A stretch of DNA of 64,000 nt from Chryseobacterium culicis (GCF_900108365.1 NZ_FNWQ01000010.1:1-64000), one strand, 5' to 3'. Positions 23,971-32,930 are shown, numbered from the stretch's first letter. Program-made: numbers and translations. Notes: generated by a model from the letters alone, not told the origin.

Positions 23971-24348
23971 CTAATCCAAAAACTCCCCTGAAACATAATA
24001 CCAGCGCTCATGCATTTTCTGAAAAACAGAAAACTCATGATGAATCTGCTGGTGACCATCCTGATCGGTATAATAAGCCTTAAATTCCACATGATTTAAA
24101 GCCGGAGTTCGGATAATTTCCAGTTTTGTCCACTGATTAATTTCTCCCCATTCCTGAAGCTCTTTCTTGCTGTGGAATTTTCTTTTTCCGGGGAGAGTTG
24201 TCTCCATCAGATATTCACCATTCGGGATGGCAAAAGCAGAAAATCGGGAACGCATTAGTGCTTCAGCGGTAGGAGCATGGTTTTCTCCGGTATGATAAGG
24301 TTTACAGCATTCTTCGTAAGATTTTCCTGAACAGCATGGACAGTTCAT
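23971..24348 (-). CDS. YchJ-family SEC-C metal-binding protein
   Basis: A 125-residue YchJ-like protein. The N-terminus is an SEC-C zinc motif (CPCCSGKSYEECCKPYH), followed by 'APTAEALMRSRFSAFAIPNGEYLMETTLP' and the NTF2-like fold characteristic of YchJ, with the final 'ERWYYVSGEF'. Zinc binding is expected from SECA-type motifs; biochemical function is not known. A -7 box is visible upstream. Confidence 0.92.
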   Translation of the reverse strand: MNCPCCSGKSYEECCKPYHTGENHAPTAEALMRSRFSAFAIPNGEYLMETTLPGKRKFHSKKELQEWGEINQWTKLEIIRTPALNHVEFKAYYTDQDGHQQIHHEFSVFQKMHERWYYVSGEFLD

Positions 24349-24373
24349 ATATGGTATTTTAAATTTTGAATTG

Positions 24374-24381
24374 CAAAAATA
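24374..24381 (-). promoter_or_regulatory. -7 element of the YchJ gene
   Basis: Minus strand TATTTTTG fits TAnnTTTG, 25 bp before the ATG. No clear -33 box. Confidence 0.5.
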
Positions 24382-24456
24382 ATGAATCTCATTAGAAACG
24401 GCCTTCTGTATATTTGAATTTTATAATGGCATTAATATGCTGAATGATAATATCTT

Positions 24457-24520
24457 CAATAGGAACGGGCTTTAGCCCGTTCAAAATAAACAAACAAAAT
24501 CCATCGGCTTCAGCCGAAAC
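24457..24520. repeat. Dispersed repeat family A, copy 1 (double hairpin)
   Basis: Two short palindromes in a row: AACGGGC TTTA GCCCGTT (24464-24481) and TCGGCTTCAGCCGA (24504-24518), separated by about 22 A-rich bases. The same arrangement and the same left flank (CAATAGG) recur at 48447-48508, and the first hairpin also at 48344-48361. A REP-like element. Confidence 0.85.
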
Positions 24521-24551
24521 ATAGAAAATTTTATTTATCACAAATAGGTAT

Positions 24552-24584
24552 AAAAAAAGAAGCACTCTAATTAAAGAATGCTTC
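24552..24584 (-). terminator. Terminator of the M3 peptidase gene
   Basis: On the minus strand GAAGCATTCT and AGAGTGCTTC form a 10-bp stem with one wobble around TTAATT, followed by TTTTTTT. Confidence 0.87.
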
Positions 24585-24592
24585 CTGTTGAT

Positions 24593-26734
24593 TTATTTTA
24601 TAAACCCTCTGTTTCTCAATAAAGGCTTGATATCCGGATCATGTCCCGTAAAATCTCTGAATGCCTGATTCAGGTCCACAGAATTTCCTACAGAAAGAAT
24701 ATATTTTCTGAAACGGTCACCATTTTCTCTGGTTAACCCTCCGTTTTTACTGATCCATTCCCAAGCATCATTATCCAATGTTTCGGACCACAGATAAGCG
24801 TAGTATCCTGCAGAATATCCACCGCCCCAGATGTGGGCAAAGTATGGAGTGTGGTATCTTGGAGGTACCGTTGCCAGATTGAATCCATGGCTGGCTAAAG
24901 ACTGCTTCTCAAAATCCAGAACCGGAATAAACTGACTCTCATTGCTTACGGTATGCCAATCCATATCAAGTTCAGCAGCAGACACCAGTTCAGTAGTCAT
25001 GTAACCCTGATTAAAAGTGGATGCTTTTTTAATTTTATCTACCAAAGCCTGAGGAATAGGCTGTTTTGTTTCATAATGTACAGCGTAATTTTTCAGAACA
25101 ACTGGATCCAAAGCCCAGTGCTCGTTGATCTGAGATGGGAATTCCACAAAGTCTCTCGGTACGTTTGTTCCTGAAAGTGAAGGGTATTTCTGGCTGGCAA
25201 ACATCCCGTGAATAGAGTGTCCAAATTCATGGAAGATAGTGGAAACATCATCATAACTGATTAATGAAGGCTTCCCCGGAGCCGGTTTCTGATAATTGTA
25301 GCAGTTGACGATAACAGGTTTTGTTCCTAATAAATAAGACTGCTCAACAAAATTACTCATCCATGCTCCACCGTTTTTAGAATCTCTGGTATAGAAATCC
25401 AGATAGTAGATTGCGATAGATTTTCCGTCATGATCGAAAACCTCATAGGTTACTACATCCGGATGGTAAACAGGAAGATCAGTTCTCTTTTTGAATGTCA
25501 GTCCGTAGAATTTTTCAGCGGCGAAGAAAACTCCTTTTTCAAGAACGGTTGTGATTTCGAAATAAGGCTTTATCTGGCTCTCGTCAAGATCGAATTTAGC
25601 TTTTCTTACCTGCTCGGCATAGAAATTCCAGTCCCATGGCTCTACTTTGAAGCCTCCTTTTTGCTGGTCAATTAGATCCTGAATATCTTTTGCCTCACGT
25701 CTTGCCGTTTCTACTGCCGGAGTGGCAATCTGATTCATCAGTTTAGTAGCTGCCTCAGGAGTTTTTGCCATCTGATCCTGCAGTTTCCATTCAGCAAAGT
25801 TTTTCTTGCCTAAAATCTGCGCTTTCTTCAGTCTTAGTTTCGCCAATTGTTCAATGGTTGATCTGGTATCGTTGGCATCTCCTTTTTCAGCTCTTGTCCA
25901 TGAAGCTTTGAACAGCTTTTCTCTGGTGGCTCTGTTTTTTAAATTTTGAAGAAGAGGCTGTTGTGTCGTGTTTTGTAAGGCCAGAAGATATTTTCCCGGT
26001 TGTCCGGCCGTCTTAGCATCAGAAGCTGCTGCTGCAATCTCATCTGCAGAAAGTCCGTCCAGTTCCTTTGCATCAGAGAAAAATACACCTCCCTGCTTTC
26101 TTGCTTCCAGTAATTTATTAGAATATTGGGTAGAAAGAGATGCTAACTCCTGATTGATCTGCTTTAGTTTTTCTTTATCAGCCGCGGAAAGGTTAGCTCC
26201 GGCAATTTCAAAATTCTGCTTATAATATTGTAAAAGTCTTTTGCTTTCAGAATCAAGACCGTCTTCCCTGATGGATTGTATTCTTTTATAAAGATTTTCA
26301 TTCAGGTACAGTTTATCAGAATGAGCAGCAAATATAGGAGCATATTCTTCATCCAAAGCCTGTAAGGTAGGATTGGTATTTGCACCGGTAAGGTTAGAAA
26401 AAACAATTTGAGCCCTTCTCAATACTTCACCGCTTTTTTCCAATGCAACGATGGTATTTTCAAATGTAGGAGCGGCAGGATTGTTCGCAATTTTTATGAT
26501 TTCAGCTTCATGCTGCTTTAAACCAAAGTCGAAAGCAGGTTTGAAATGCTCATTTTTAATTTTGTCAAACTCCGGAGCTTCGTACTGAAGCTTGCTTTTC
26601 TTCATAAACGGATTGGAAGATAAAGAGGGATCAGGTGCAGGAAGCTCCTGTTGAATATCGGTCTGTTTCATTGTAGTACAAGATTGATTGAACGCCAAGG
26701 CAGAAATTAATAATACCGATGAAATATTCTTCAT
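24593..26734 (-). CDS. dcp: M3-family metallopeptidase, peptidyl-dipeptidase Dcp-like, lipoprotein
   Basis: A 713-residue zinc peptidase. The HEFGH motif is at residues 502-506 (IFHEFGHSIHGMF), with the third ligand in the following helix region ('FVEFPSQINEHWALDP'). The N-terminal helical lid of oligopeptidase A/Dcp ('EAPEFDKIKNEHFKPAFDFGLKQHEAEI') is complete. The first 19 residues form a lipoprotein signal (FNQSC), so unlike E. coli Dcp it is predicted to be exported and membrane-anchored, removing C-terminal dipeptides from peptides in the periplasm. Single gene with its own terminator. Confidence 0.93.
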   Translation of the reverse strand: MKNISSVLLISALAFNQSCTTMKQTDIQQELPAPDPSLSSNPFMKKSKLQYEAPEFDKIKNEHFKPAFDFGLKQHEAEIIKIANNPAAPTFENTIVALEKSGEVLRRAQIVFSNLTGANTNPTLQALDEEYAPIFAAHSDKLYLNENLYKRIQSIREDGLDSESKRLLQYYKQNFEIAGANLSAADKEKLKQINQELASLSTQYSNKLLEARKQGGVFFSDAKELDGLSADEIAAAASDAKTAGQPGKYLLALQNTTQQPLLQNLKNRATREKLFKASWTRAEKGDANDTRSTIEQLAKLRLKKAQILGKKNFAEWKLQDQMAKTPEAATKLMNQIATPAVETARREAKDIQDLIDQQKGGFKVEPWDWNFYAEQVRKAKFDLDESQIKPYFEITTVLEKGVFFAAEKFYGLTFKKRTDLPVYHPDVVTYEVFDHDGKSIAIYYLDFYTRDSKNGGAWMSNFVEQSYLLGTKPVIVNCYNYQKPAPGKPSLISYDDVSTIFHEFGHSIHGMFASQKYPSLSGTNVPRDFVEFPSQINEHWALDPVVLKNYAVHYETKQPIPQALVDKIKKASTFNQGYMTTELVSAAELDMDWHTVSNESQFIPVLDFEKQSLASHGFNLATVPPRYHTPYFAHIWGGGYSAGYYAYLWSETLDNDAWEWISKNGGLTRENGDRFRKYILSVGNSVDLNQAFRDFTGHDPDIKPLLRNRGFIK

Positions 26735-26989
26735 AAATATAGTTGTTATTAAAGCATAAAGATATTAAAAACTTGTATCATAAAATCTATTTTCGGAGAC
26801 GTATTTACTGAAATGATATGCTGTATGTTTTAGAGTTACTAAGTTAAGTCTGTTAGATACAGAAAGGTATTGTAAAAAATCAGTACGCCAGGCTCTTGCA
26901 GTATTTTTAAATGTAATGTAATATTTTTTATAAATTAGTTGTTATTTAATTAAAGAAATCAACAAAAATAATTAACAAAAGAAATAAGC

Positions 26990-27817
26990 ATGAAAACAAG
27001 TACTTTATTTATTTTTTCAGCCTTAGTGGCATTAGCCTCATGTAATGATAAACATGAGAACAGAAATAGAGAGGGAGACAGAGACAGAAGTAATTGGGTA
27101 GAGAAAGTGGTAAGCAAGGAAAGCGGACCGATCCAGCATAAAGAATTTAGCGGAGATTTTGATGAAATCCAGGTTTCACAGGCAATTGAGGCTGAGGTCA
27201 TAAAATCTGATAATGAAAAAGTGGTTATCTCAGCTCCACAAAATATTATAGATGAGATTCTTGTGGATAATGATGGCGGAAGGCTTCATATTCATTATAA
27301 GCCTGGTATCAGAGTGATGAATATCAGCAAAGTAACTGCAAAAATTTACACCAAAGACTTTAAGAAACTTCTTGCTGATTCGGCAGCGAGAATTATCATA
27401 AAAGATAAATTCACTCAGGAAAAAACAGATGTGGAAGTATCAAGTGCAGGAAGTATATCCGGGGATCTGGAGGCAAATGATATGGATATCAACATCAGCA
27501 GCAGCAGTAGTTTTGATGGCAAAATATGGGCCGTAAACCTTGATGTTGAATCTTCATCAGGATCCACGCTAGATATCTCAGGAAAAGCAAAAAAGGCTGA
27601 CATCAGTGCTTCTTCAGGCAGCAGTGTCTCAGCTAAAGGTGTGATTGCTGATGAGGTAGAGGCAGATGCTTCCAGTGGTGCAAGTATTCATATCAGTGCT
27701 GTTTCCAGTGTGAAAGCAGGTGCTTCTTCAGGTGGAAGTGTGGATATCTCTAAAAAAGGAGAACTTAAGAATGTAAGTAAAGACGAAAGCAGCGGCGGAA
27801 GCGTAAACATCCAATAA
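26990..27817 (+). CDS. Lipoprotein with GIN (DUF2807) beta-helix domain
   Basis: A 275-residue lipoprotein (lipobox ALASC, Cys19), with a charged Arg/Asp/Glu-rich linker (20-40) and then a putative auto-transporter adhesin 'head GIN' domain: 'FDEIQVSQAIEAEVIKSDNEKVVISAPQNI' followed by repeated strands ending in SSG(G/S)S turns from about 150 to 272. These domains form right-handed beta-helices on the surface or in the periplasm of Bacteroidota. The name adhesin is historical and function is not shown. Convergent with the Kef-like gene, one base between their ends. Confidence 0.88.
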   Translation: MKTSTLFIFSALVALASCNDKHENRNREGDRDRSNWVEKVVSKESGPIQHKEFSGDFDEIQVSQAIEAEVIKSDNEKVVISAPQNIIDEILVDNDGGRLHIHYKPGIRVMNISKVTAKIYTKDFKKLLADSAARIIIKDKFTQEKTDVEVSSAGSISGDLEANDMDINISSSSSFDGKIWAVNLDVESSSGSTLDISGKAKKADISASSGSSVSAKGVIADEVEADASSGASIHISAVSSVKAGASSGGSVDISKKGELKNVSKDESSGGSVNIQ

Positions 27818-27818
27818 A

Positions 27819-29708
27819 CTAATCCTGGGATTCTTCCTCATCTTCCTCATCGGCGGATGAGGAGCCTTCCCAGTTTTTATTATCGAAATTAAGATTATCG
27901 TACGCTAATAATTCCTCCTCCCGCTGGAGGATTTCTTTTGTGGTAAACAGCGTGATATCATCATCATTTTCTTTCATCCTGGCCAGCTTTCTGACAGAAG
28001 CTTTATCTATCGCCATAAATCTTTGTCCCAGGCGTCTCGCTGCGTATTTCCTCATCCCTGTTTCGTGCAGTACATCAACCGCCATATCCACTGCCGTTCC
28101 TAATGTTTCACGGTAAATATGATTGATTCCGTTGTTAAGATAATCATACGCATCAATTCTGTTTTTCGCTCTTACAAAAATTTTCACATCAGGATAGTGT
28201 TCACGGACGAGTTCTGCTATGAATTTGTTGTCATCCGGATCATCCAGACACAAAACCAGAATTTCAGCATCTTCAATTCCGGCGGCCCTTAAGATGGGTA
28301 TTCTTGTCGCATCACCATAATATACTTTAAAACCATAGCTTCTGAGCAGCTTTACACGGTCTGAATCACGGTCCAGAACGGTAGCCGGTATTTTATTGGC
28401 TTTTAAAAGACGCCCCACTGTACTTCCAAAATGCCCAAAACCTACAATAATAATTTTCTTTTGGGAAACATTACTGTCGAGAATGTTGAAATCATGCTCT
28501 TCTTCAGGAATTTCTTTAATGAATTTTGGAGTAATAAACTTCTCGTTAATGATCAGAAGAATGGGAGTGATACACATGGTAATGGCAGTAACGGCCATCA
28601 TTTGTGCATTCATTTCAGGCCCTAAAAGATAGAGATCCGATGCATAATTGAGGAGTACAAATGCAAACTCTCCCACCTGGGAAAGAGCAAACGCATAAAA
28701 AAGACTTTGAGAAGTATCTATCCTGAAAAACTTTCCTATAGTGTATAAAACCGCAAATTTTACAGCCAGCACAGCAAAAACGGTACTGAAAATAAATAAT
28801 GGATCTTTCTGAATCACATTAAAATTGATAGTTGATCCCACACTGACGAAGAAAACGGCTAACAGCAATCCCTTGAAAGGATCAATCTGGGCTTCCAGTT
28901 CATGACGGAATTCACTGTTGGCAAGCATTACCCCAGCAAGAAAGGCTCCCAATGCAGGAGAAAGTCCAATGACCACCATTAACTCCGAAACCCCTATAAC
29001 CAGGAATAGGGAGGAGGCAGTCAACAGTTCCGTCATTCCGGATTTGGAAACATAACGCAGGAAAGGAACAAAGACATATCTGCCCAGCAAAATAAGTAAA
29101 GCTACTCCGAAAATTACTGTCCCGGCCTGAAGCCATTCCGGAAGTTTCTGGATCAGGATCTGAATTTCGTTATCATGATGTTGGGCCTTATAATTAGCTA
29201 CAATAGGAAGTATGGCCAATATAGGGATCACAGAAATATCCTGAAACAGCAGGGTAGAGAAGGAGGCTTCTCCGGCAGTTGTTTTCAGATTGTTTTTTTC
29301 CTGTAAAGTCTGCAGAACAATTGCTGTAGAGGAAAGAGCGAAACACATGGCAATGGTGATGGCTTTATCCAGTCTCCAGCCTACACTTATAAATATTAAG
29401 AACAGCAGCAGAATCGTAAGTGCCATCTGAGAAAGACCCAGGCCCATTATCTTTTTACGCATTTCCCAGAATTTCCGGGGTTCAAGCTCTAAACCTACAA
29501 GAAATAAAAGCATGATCACCCCAAACTCACTGGCATGCATGATATCATTTACATTGTTTCCCGTAAGCTTAAGTGCATAAGGTCCAATGATAATTCCTCC
29601 TAAAATATAACCGATTACAGAACTCAACCCGAATTTTCTGGCTAATGGAACCATAATAATGGCCACACCCAGAAAAATTAATGTGTTCATCGCTAAGCTG
29701 GATTCCAT
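27819..29708 (-). CDS. Kef-type monovalent cation:proton antiporter (CPA2) with RCK domain
   Basis: A 629-residue inner membrane protein. Residues about 1-385 hold some 12 membrane helices of the CPA2 family ('SSVIGYILGGIIIGP', 'EFGVIMLLFLVGLELEPR', 'FALSSTAIVLQTLQEKN'); residues about 410-530 are a TrkA-N/RCK domain with the nucleotide motif GFGHFGSTVGRLL and the expected Asp after the second strand (VLDRD). The acidic tail (590-629) is Glu/Asp-rich. This is the layout of KefB/KefC, K+ efflux systems gated by glutathione adducts. The gene just upstream encodes a KefG/KefF-like partner, which strengthens the call. Confidence 0.92.
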   Translation of the reverse strand: MESSLAMNTLIFLGVAIIMVPLARKFGLSSVIGYILGGIIIGPYALKLTGNNVNDIMHASEFGVIMLLFLVGLELEPRKFWEMRKKIMGLGLSQMALTILLLFLIFISVGWRLDKAITIAMCFALSSTAIVLQTLQEKNNLKTTAGEASFSTLLFQDISVIPILAILPIVANYKAQHHDNEIQILIQKLPEWLQAGTVIFGVALLILLGRYVFVPFLRYVSKSGMTELLTASSLFLVIGVSELMVVIGLSPALGAFLAGVMLANSEFRHELEAQIDPFKGLLLAVFFVSVGSTINFNVIQKDPLFIFSTVFAVLAVKFAVLYTIGKFFRIDTSQSLFYAFALSQVGEFAFVLLNYASDLYLLGPEMNAQMMAVTAITMCITPILLIINEKFITPKFIKEIPEEEHDFNILDSNVSQKKIIIVGFGHFGSTVGRLLKANKIPATVLDRDSDRVKLLRSYGFKVYYGDATRIPILRAAGIEDAEILVLCLDDPDDNKFIAELVREHYPDVKIFVRAKNRIDAYDYLNNGINHIYRETLGTAVDMAVDVLHETGMRKYAARRLGQRFMAIDKASVRKLARMKENDDDITLFTTKEILQREEELLAYDNLNFDNKNWEGSSSADEEDEEESQD

Positions 29709-29711
29709 ATG

Positions 29712-30233
29712 CTATTGATTAAGTAGTTCTGTAAATTCTTTTTTGTGTAAAATGATTTCTTTTTTAGAAAGCTTATTGGCTTCATATACGATTTTAATAT
29801 GCCGGATATCTGCTTTAAAAACCTTTAAGGAGACAATCAGGCCGCTGATGAGTTCTTCCACGGTATACTGATAGGTTCCGGTTTTACTGAAAGACCTTTC
29901 TTTGCCGCCAGTCGTAACCAGAATATAAACTTCTTTTCCTTCAAGAGGATTTTCTTCCCCTTCTTTAAGCCAGTCTCTGTCAAAAACTTCGTCAATCCAT
30001 AATCTGAGAAGAGGGGGCATTCCGAACCATATCAGGGGGAATTGAAAAACAAACCGGTCATAATTTTTAAGACGTTTTCTTTCCCGGAAAGCAGCAATGT
30101 GAAAGTCAGGGTACTCTTCGTAAAGATCTCTCAGGGTATAATGCTGGTGGCGAACGTAGAAATTGATGAGCTCTACATTCGAATTGGAGTGCTCCAGATA
30201 AGGGTGTGCAAATACTACCAGCGTCTTCTTCAT
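29712..30233 (-). CDS. NAD(P)H-dependent oxidoreductase, KefF/KefG-like ancillary subunit
   Basis: A 173-residue flavodoxin-fold protein: 'TLVVFAHPYLEHSNSNVELI' (phosphate loop), 'DRFVFQFPLIWFGMPPLLRLWIDEVF' and 'VYILVTTGGKERSFSKTGTYQYTVEELI' are typical of the Kef ancillary quinone oxidoreductases. It lies 3 bp upstream of the antiporter gene on the same strand, the same pairing as kefG-kefB and kefF-kefC of enterobacteria. It is expected to bind the antiporter and activate it, and to reduce quinones. Confidence 0.9.
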   Translation of the reverse strand: MKKTLVVFAHPYLEHSNSNVELINFYVRHQHYTLRDLYEEYPDFHIAAFRERKRLKNYDRFVFQFPLIWFGMPPLLRLWIDEVFDRDWLKEGEENPLEGKEVYILVTTGGKERSFSKTGTYQYTVEELISGLIVSLKVFKADIRHIKIVYEANKLSKKEIILHKKEFTELLNQ

Positions 30234-30375
30234 AATCCTGTTTTCAGTAAATATAAGAAAAAAATATTGAATAAAAGGAGTGTTTTAGGAGGTTTTGTTA
30301 ATTTTTTGGCATCTAAACTTCGGTTTACCAGTAAGAAAAGTTAAAAAAATGATGTTATTTTAGCTTTTTAAATAA

Positions 30376-30404
30376 AAAAATCAGATCGTGATGATCTGAT
30401 TTTC
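30376..30404 (-). terminator. Terminator of the lemA-TPM operon
   Basis: AAAATCAGATC (30377-30387) and GATCTGATTTT (30393-30403) form an 11-bp stem around GTGAT; A/T ends give T on the minus strand. Confidence 0.85.
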
Positions 30405-30432
30405 TATATTATTCGTGAAATAACCTGTTCGT

Positions 30433-31242
30433 TTACCAGCCGCCAGATGCGCCGCCACCTCCGAAACTTCCTCCACCTCCGAAGCCTCCAAAACCTCCGC
30501 CGCCGGAACTTCCACCGCCGAAGCCTCCTCCTCCGAAGCTGCCCGGGAATGGGAAGAAACCGCCAGGATAATTTCTGCGCCCTCTTCTGGTAATGATCAC
30601 ATCATCGTCATCATCATTATTTCCGCCGCGACCGCCTCCTCTGTTACCAAAAAGGATCGCAATGATGATAAAAATAATAAAAGCAATGATGAGAACTTTA
30701 AAAGCGCTTCCATTACCGGAAGGTGCCGTAGTGGCTTCAGGTTTGAATTTCCCCTGAACAGCCTCCATTATCGCTGAGGTACCCCCATTGATTCCTTCAT
30801 ACCAAAGTCCCTTTTTGAAATTCGGGGTAACAATATAATCTAAAATCTGTCCGGCTACTGAAGCGGTCAGATATTGCTCTACAGCACGTCCCTGCTGGAT
30901 AGACATCGTTCTGTCTTCAGTTGCGATGAGGAAAACCACTCCGTTATCCACCCCTTTTTTTCCAATTTTCCATTTCTCACCAAACATGGTTGCCAGAAAG
31001 TTTACATCTTCTCCTTTGGTAGAGCGGATGATCACTACTTCAATTTCCGTTGAGGTAGAATCTGCAAATTTGATGAGTTTGTTATTAAGCGCATCTTTTT
31101 CCTGCTGAGAAAGCAAGCCTGCTTCATCAAAGACAGGGTAAAGAACTGCTGGTTTTTCGGGAATGGTGTATTGTGCTGATACAAAAGTGTAAAAGCAAAG
31201 CAGTAAAAATGAAAGTACTATTTTAAGAGAACGTAATTTCAT
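30433..31242 (-). CDS. TPM-domain membrane protein with glycine-rich tail
   Basis: A 269-residue exported protein: signal peptide (about 1-23), TPM domain (about 28-150; 'VFDEAGLLSQQEKDALNNKLIKFADSTSTEIEVVII', 'VDNGVVFLIATEDRTMSIQQGRAVEQYLT'), one membrane helix (about 180-200), a short Asp cluster (NNDDDDDV), and a tail made almost wholly of Gly, Ser and Phe. TPM proteins sit beside LemA in many bacteria, as here, and are thought to help membrane-linked folding or turnover. It overlaps the upstream TPM gene by 20 bp. Confidence 0.9.
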   Translation of the reverse strand: MKLRSLKIVLSFLLLCFYTFVSAQYTIPEKPAVLYPVFDEAGLLSQQEKDALNNKLIKFADSTSTEIEVVIIRSTKGEDVNFLATMFGEKWKIGKKGVDNGVVFLIATEDRTMSIQQGRAVEQYLTASVAGQILDYIVTPNFKKGLWYEGINGGTSAIMEAVQGKFKPEATTAPSGNGSAFKVLIIAFIIFIIIAILFGNRGGGRGGNNDDDDDVIITRRGRRNYPGGFFPFPGSFGGGGFGGGSSGGGGFGGFGGGGSFGGGGASGGW

Positions 31243-31651
31243 TCGAGAGTTGGTTTGGGTTTTCTCCTTCTACAGGAAAATGTTTTTTGAGTTCCAGACC
31301 TGTTTCCAGGATGGCACTTTTCAGCGCCTTATAATAATTTCCTTTGGCAAATTCAGCGGTGATATAATCATGAAGATGATCCCAGTAAGACTGTTTCACT
31401 TTTTCATGAATTCCAATATCTCCAATGATGGTAAGATATTTCTGTTCGAAATTCACGTGGAAAAGCACTGCGTTTCTTTCAGCAGTTTTATCCATATCAA
31501 GCTTCTTGAAAACATCAAATGCAGTTTTAGCATCACGGGTTTCTGTATTGGAATCAATATGCACCCTGATTTCTCCTGTAGAATGATCTTCCGCAGACTG
31601 AATCGCTTCCACAAGGGAAGCGATCTGTTGATTTGTTAGGAAATTACCCAT
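31223..31651 (-). CDS. TPM-domain protein, soluble
   Basis: A 142-residue TPM domain without signal peptide or membrane helix: 'QIASLVEAIQSAEDHSTGEIRVHIDSNTE', 'ERNAVLFHVNFEQKYLTIIGDIGIHEKV'. It is placed between lemA and the membrane-bound TPM gene, 2 bp after lemA, and overlaps the following gene by 20 bp, so all three are surely co-transcribed. Activity unknown. Confidence 0.9.
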   Translation of the reverse strand: MGNFLTNQQIASLVEAIQSAEDHSTGEIRVHIDSNTETRDAKTAFDVFKKLDMDKTAERNAVLFHVNFEQKYLTIIGDIGIHEKVKQSYWDHLHDYITAEFAKGNYYKALKSAILETGLELKKHFPVEGENPNQLSNEITFS

Positions 31652-31653
31652 TA

Positions 31654-32259
31654 TTATTTAAATACTTCAGGGGCTTTCTGAGCTCCTGCATCAGCTTTGA
31701 AATAAGGTTTTTCTTTAAAGTTGGTAAAATTCGCCAGAATATTATTCGGGAAGGTCTTGATAGAAGTGTTGTAATCCTTTGCAGCGTCATTGTAATAAAC
31801 AGTTTCAGTTCTGATGCTGTTTTCAATAGCAGTGTACTCTCTCTGGAAGTTGATATACTGCTGGTCTGCTTTTAAGTTAGGATAAGACTCTACTACAGCC
31901 ATCAATCTGCTTAAAGCTCCGGAAAGCTCACCCTGTGCAGCCTGAAACTTAGCAAGGTCTGCTTCAGTCATATTTGTAGGATCAATGTTGATAGAAGTTG
32001 CTTTAGAACGTGCTTCTACAACCTGAGTTAAGGTTTCCTGCTCGAATTTTGAATAGGATTTTACCGTTCTTTCCAGGTTAGGAATAAGGTTCGCTCTTTT
32101 CTGATAAACCGTTTCTACATTGGACCATTTTGCGTTGACAGTCTGTTCTTTGTCTACAAAGCTGTTATATCCGCTTTTCCCCCAGAAGAACAGAACAGCC
32201 AAAATGATAAGGAGGGCAATACCGATCGTTCCGGCACCCAAACATCCTTTATTTTTCAT
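31654..32259 (-). CDS. lemA: LemA-family protein
   Basis: A 201-residue protein with an N-terminal membrane anchor (about 6-27), followed by the antiparallel helical LemA domain: 'GYNSFVDKEQTVNAKWSNVETVYQKRANLIPNLERTVKSY' and 'LKADQQYINFQREYTAIENSIRTETVYYNDAAKDYN' are the signature segments. First gene of the lemA-TPM-TPM operon. LemA function is not well defined; the association with TPM proteins is a recurrent one. Confidence 0.94.
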   Translation of the reverse strand: MKNKGCLGAGTIGIALLIILAVLFFWGKSGYNSFVDKEQTVNAKWSNVETVYQKRANLIPNLERTVKSYSKFEQETLTQVVEARSKATSINIDPTNMTEADLAKFQAAQGELSGALSRLMAVVESYPNLKADQQYINFQREYTAIENSIRTETVYYNDAAKDYNTSIKTFPNNILANFTNFKEKPYFKADAGAQKAPEVFK

Positions 32260-32290
32260 AGTTTATTTTTTTTAAATTTTTTGTGCTAAC

Positions 32291-32318
32291 CAAATATACA
32301 AATTATGTGCTAATTTTG
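32291..32318. promoter_or_regulatory. Divergent promoters of lemA and folA
   Basis: On the minus strand TATATTTG (32298-32291) faces lemA; on the plus strand TAATTTTG (32311-32318) faces folA, 15 bp before its ATG. The two -7 boxes are 12 bp apart, back to back, so the two polymerases would compete. Confidence 0.6.
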
Positions 32319-32333
32319 TGAAAAATTATTTGA

Positions 32334-32831
32334 ATGACAACAATAGTGGTGGCAATGGGAGAGAATAATGAAATTGGTTTTGAAAATCAGTTGCTTTGGC
32401 ATCTTCCCAAAGATTTGAAACATTTTAAAGATATTACTTCAGGACATCCGGTTATTATGGGCAGAAAAACCTATGAAAGCATTGGGAAAGCTCTTCCGAA
32501 CCGTACTAACATTGTTGTGTCAAGAAAGAAAGACTGGTTTGAGGAAGGAATTCTTATTGTTGGAAGCATTAAGGAAGCATTGAAGTTTGCTAAAAAAATT
32601 GACGAAGAAGTTTTCGTGATAGGTGGCGGAAATATTTATGAGCAGACAATGGATGCCGTAGATAAACTGGAAGTTACCTTAGTGAAAGCAGATCTTGAAG
32701 CGGATACATTTTTTCCGAAAATAGATCCGAAAATCTGGAAAAAAACAAACGAAATCTGCCATGAAAAAGATGAGAAGAATGGCTATGATTTCTGTTTTCA
32801 GACGTTTGAAAGAATTAAAAAAGAAGCATAA
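32334..32831 (+). CDS. folA: Dihydrofolate reductase
   Basis: A 165-residue DHFR that makes tetrahydrofolate with NADPH. Family features: 'IVVAMGENNEIGFENQLLWHLPKDLKHFK' with the folate-contacting residues, 'HPVIMGRKTYESIGKALPNR' (NADPH and folate site), 'EVFVIGGGNIYEQTM' (glycine-rich cofactor loop). The acidic active-site residue that is Asp27 in E. coli corresponds to the Asp in HLPKDLKHF. Length is typical. Confidence 0.96.
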   Translation: MTTIVVAMGENNEIGFENQLLWHLPKDLKHFKDITSGHPVIMGRKTYESIGKALPNRTNIVVSRKKDWFEEGILIVGSIKEALKFAKKIDEEVFVIGGGNIYEQTMDAVDKLEVTLVKADLEADTFFPKIDPKIWKKTNEICHEKDEKNGYDFCFQTFERIKKEA

Positions 32832-32930
32832 TTGTCAATAGTGAATTTTTGCTTCGCAAAGTGAATCGTGAATTTCTCACAGGGACAAAAATTAAAAAGC
32901 GTAGCGAATTGACCATTCACAATTGACTTT
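32831..32930. repeat. Dispersed repeat family B, copy 2
   Basis: Related over its length to 14480-14578. It starts AATTGTCAATAGTGAAT and ends ATTCACAATTGACTT, which are inverted copies of each other, and includes TTTGCTTCGCAAAGTGAAT. It fills the gap between folA and the next gene. Confidence 0.78.
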
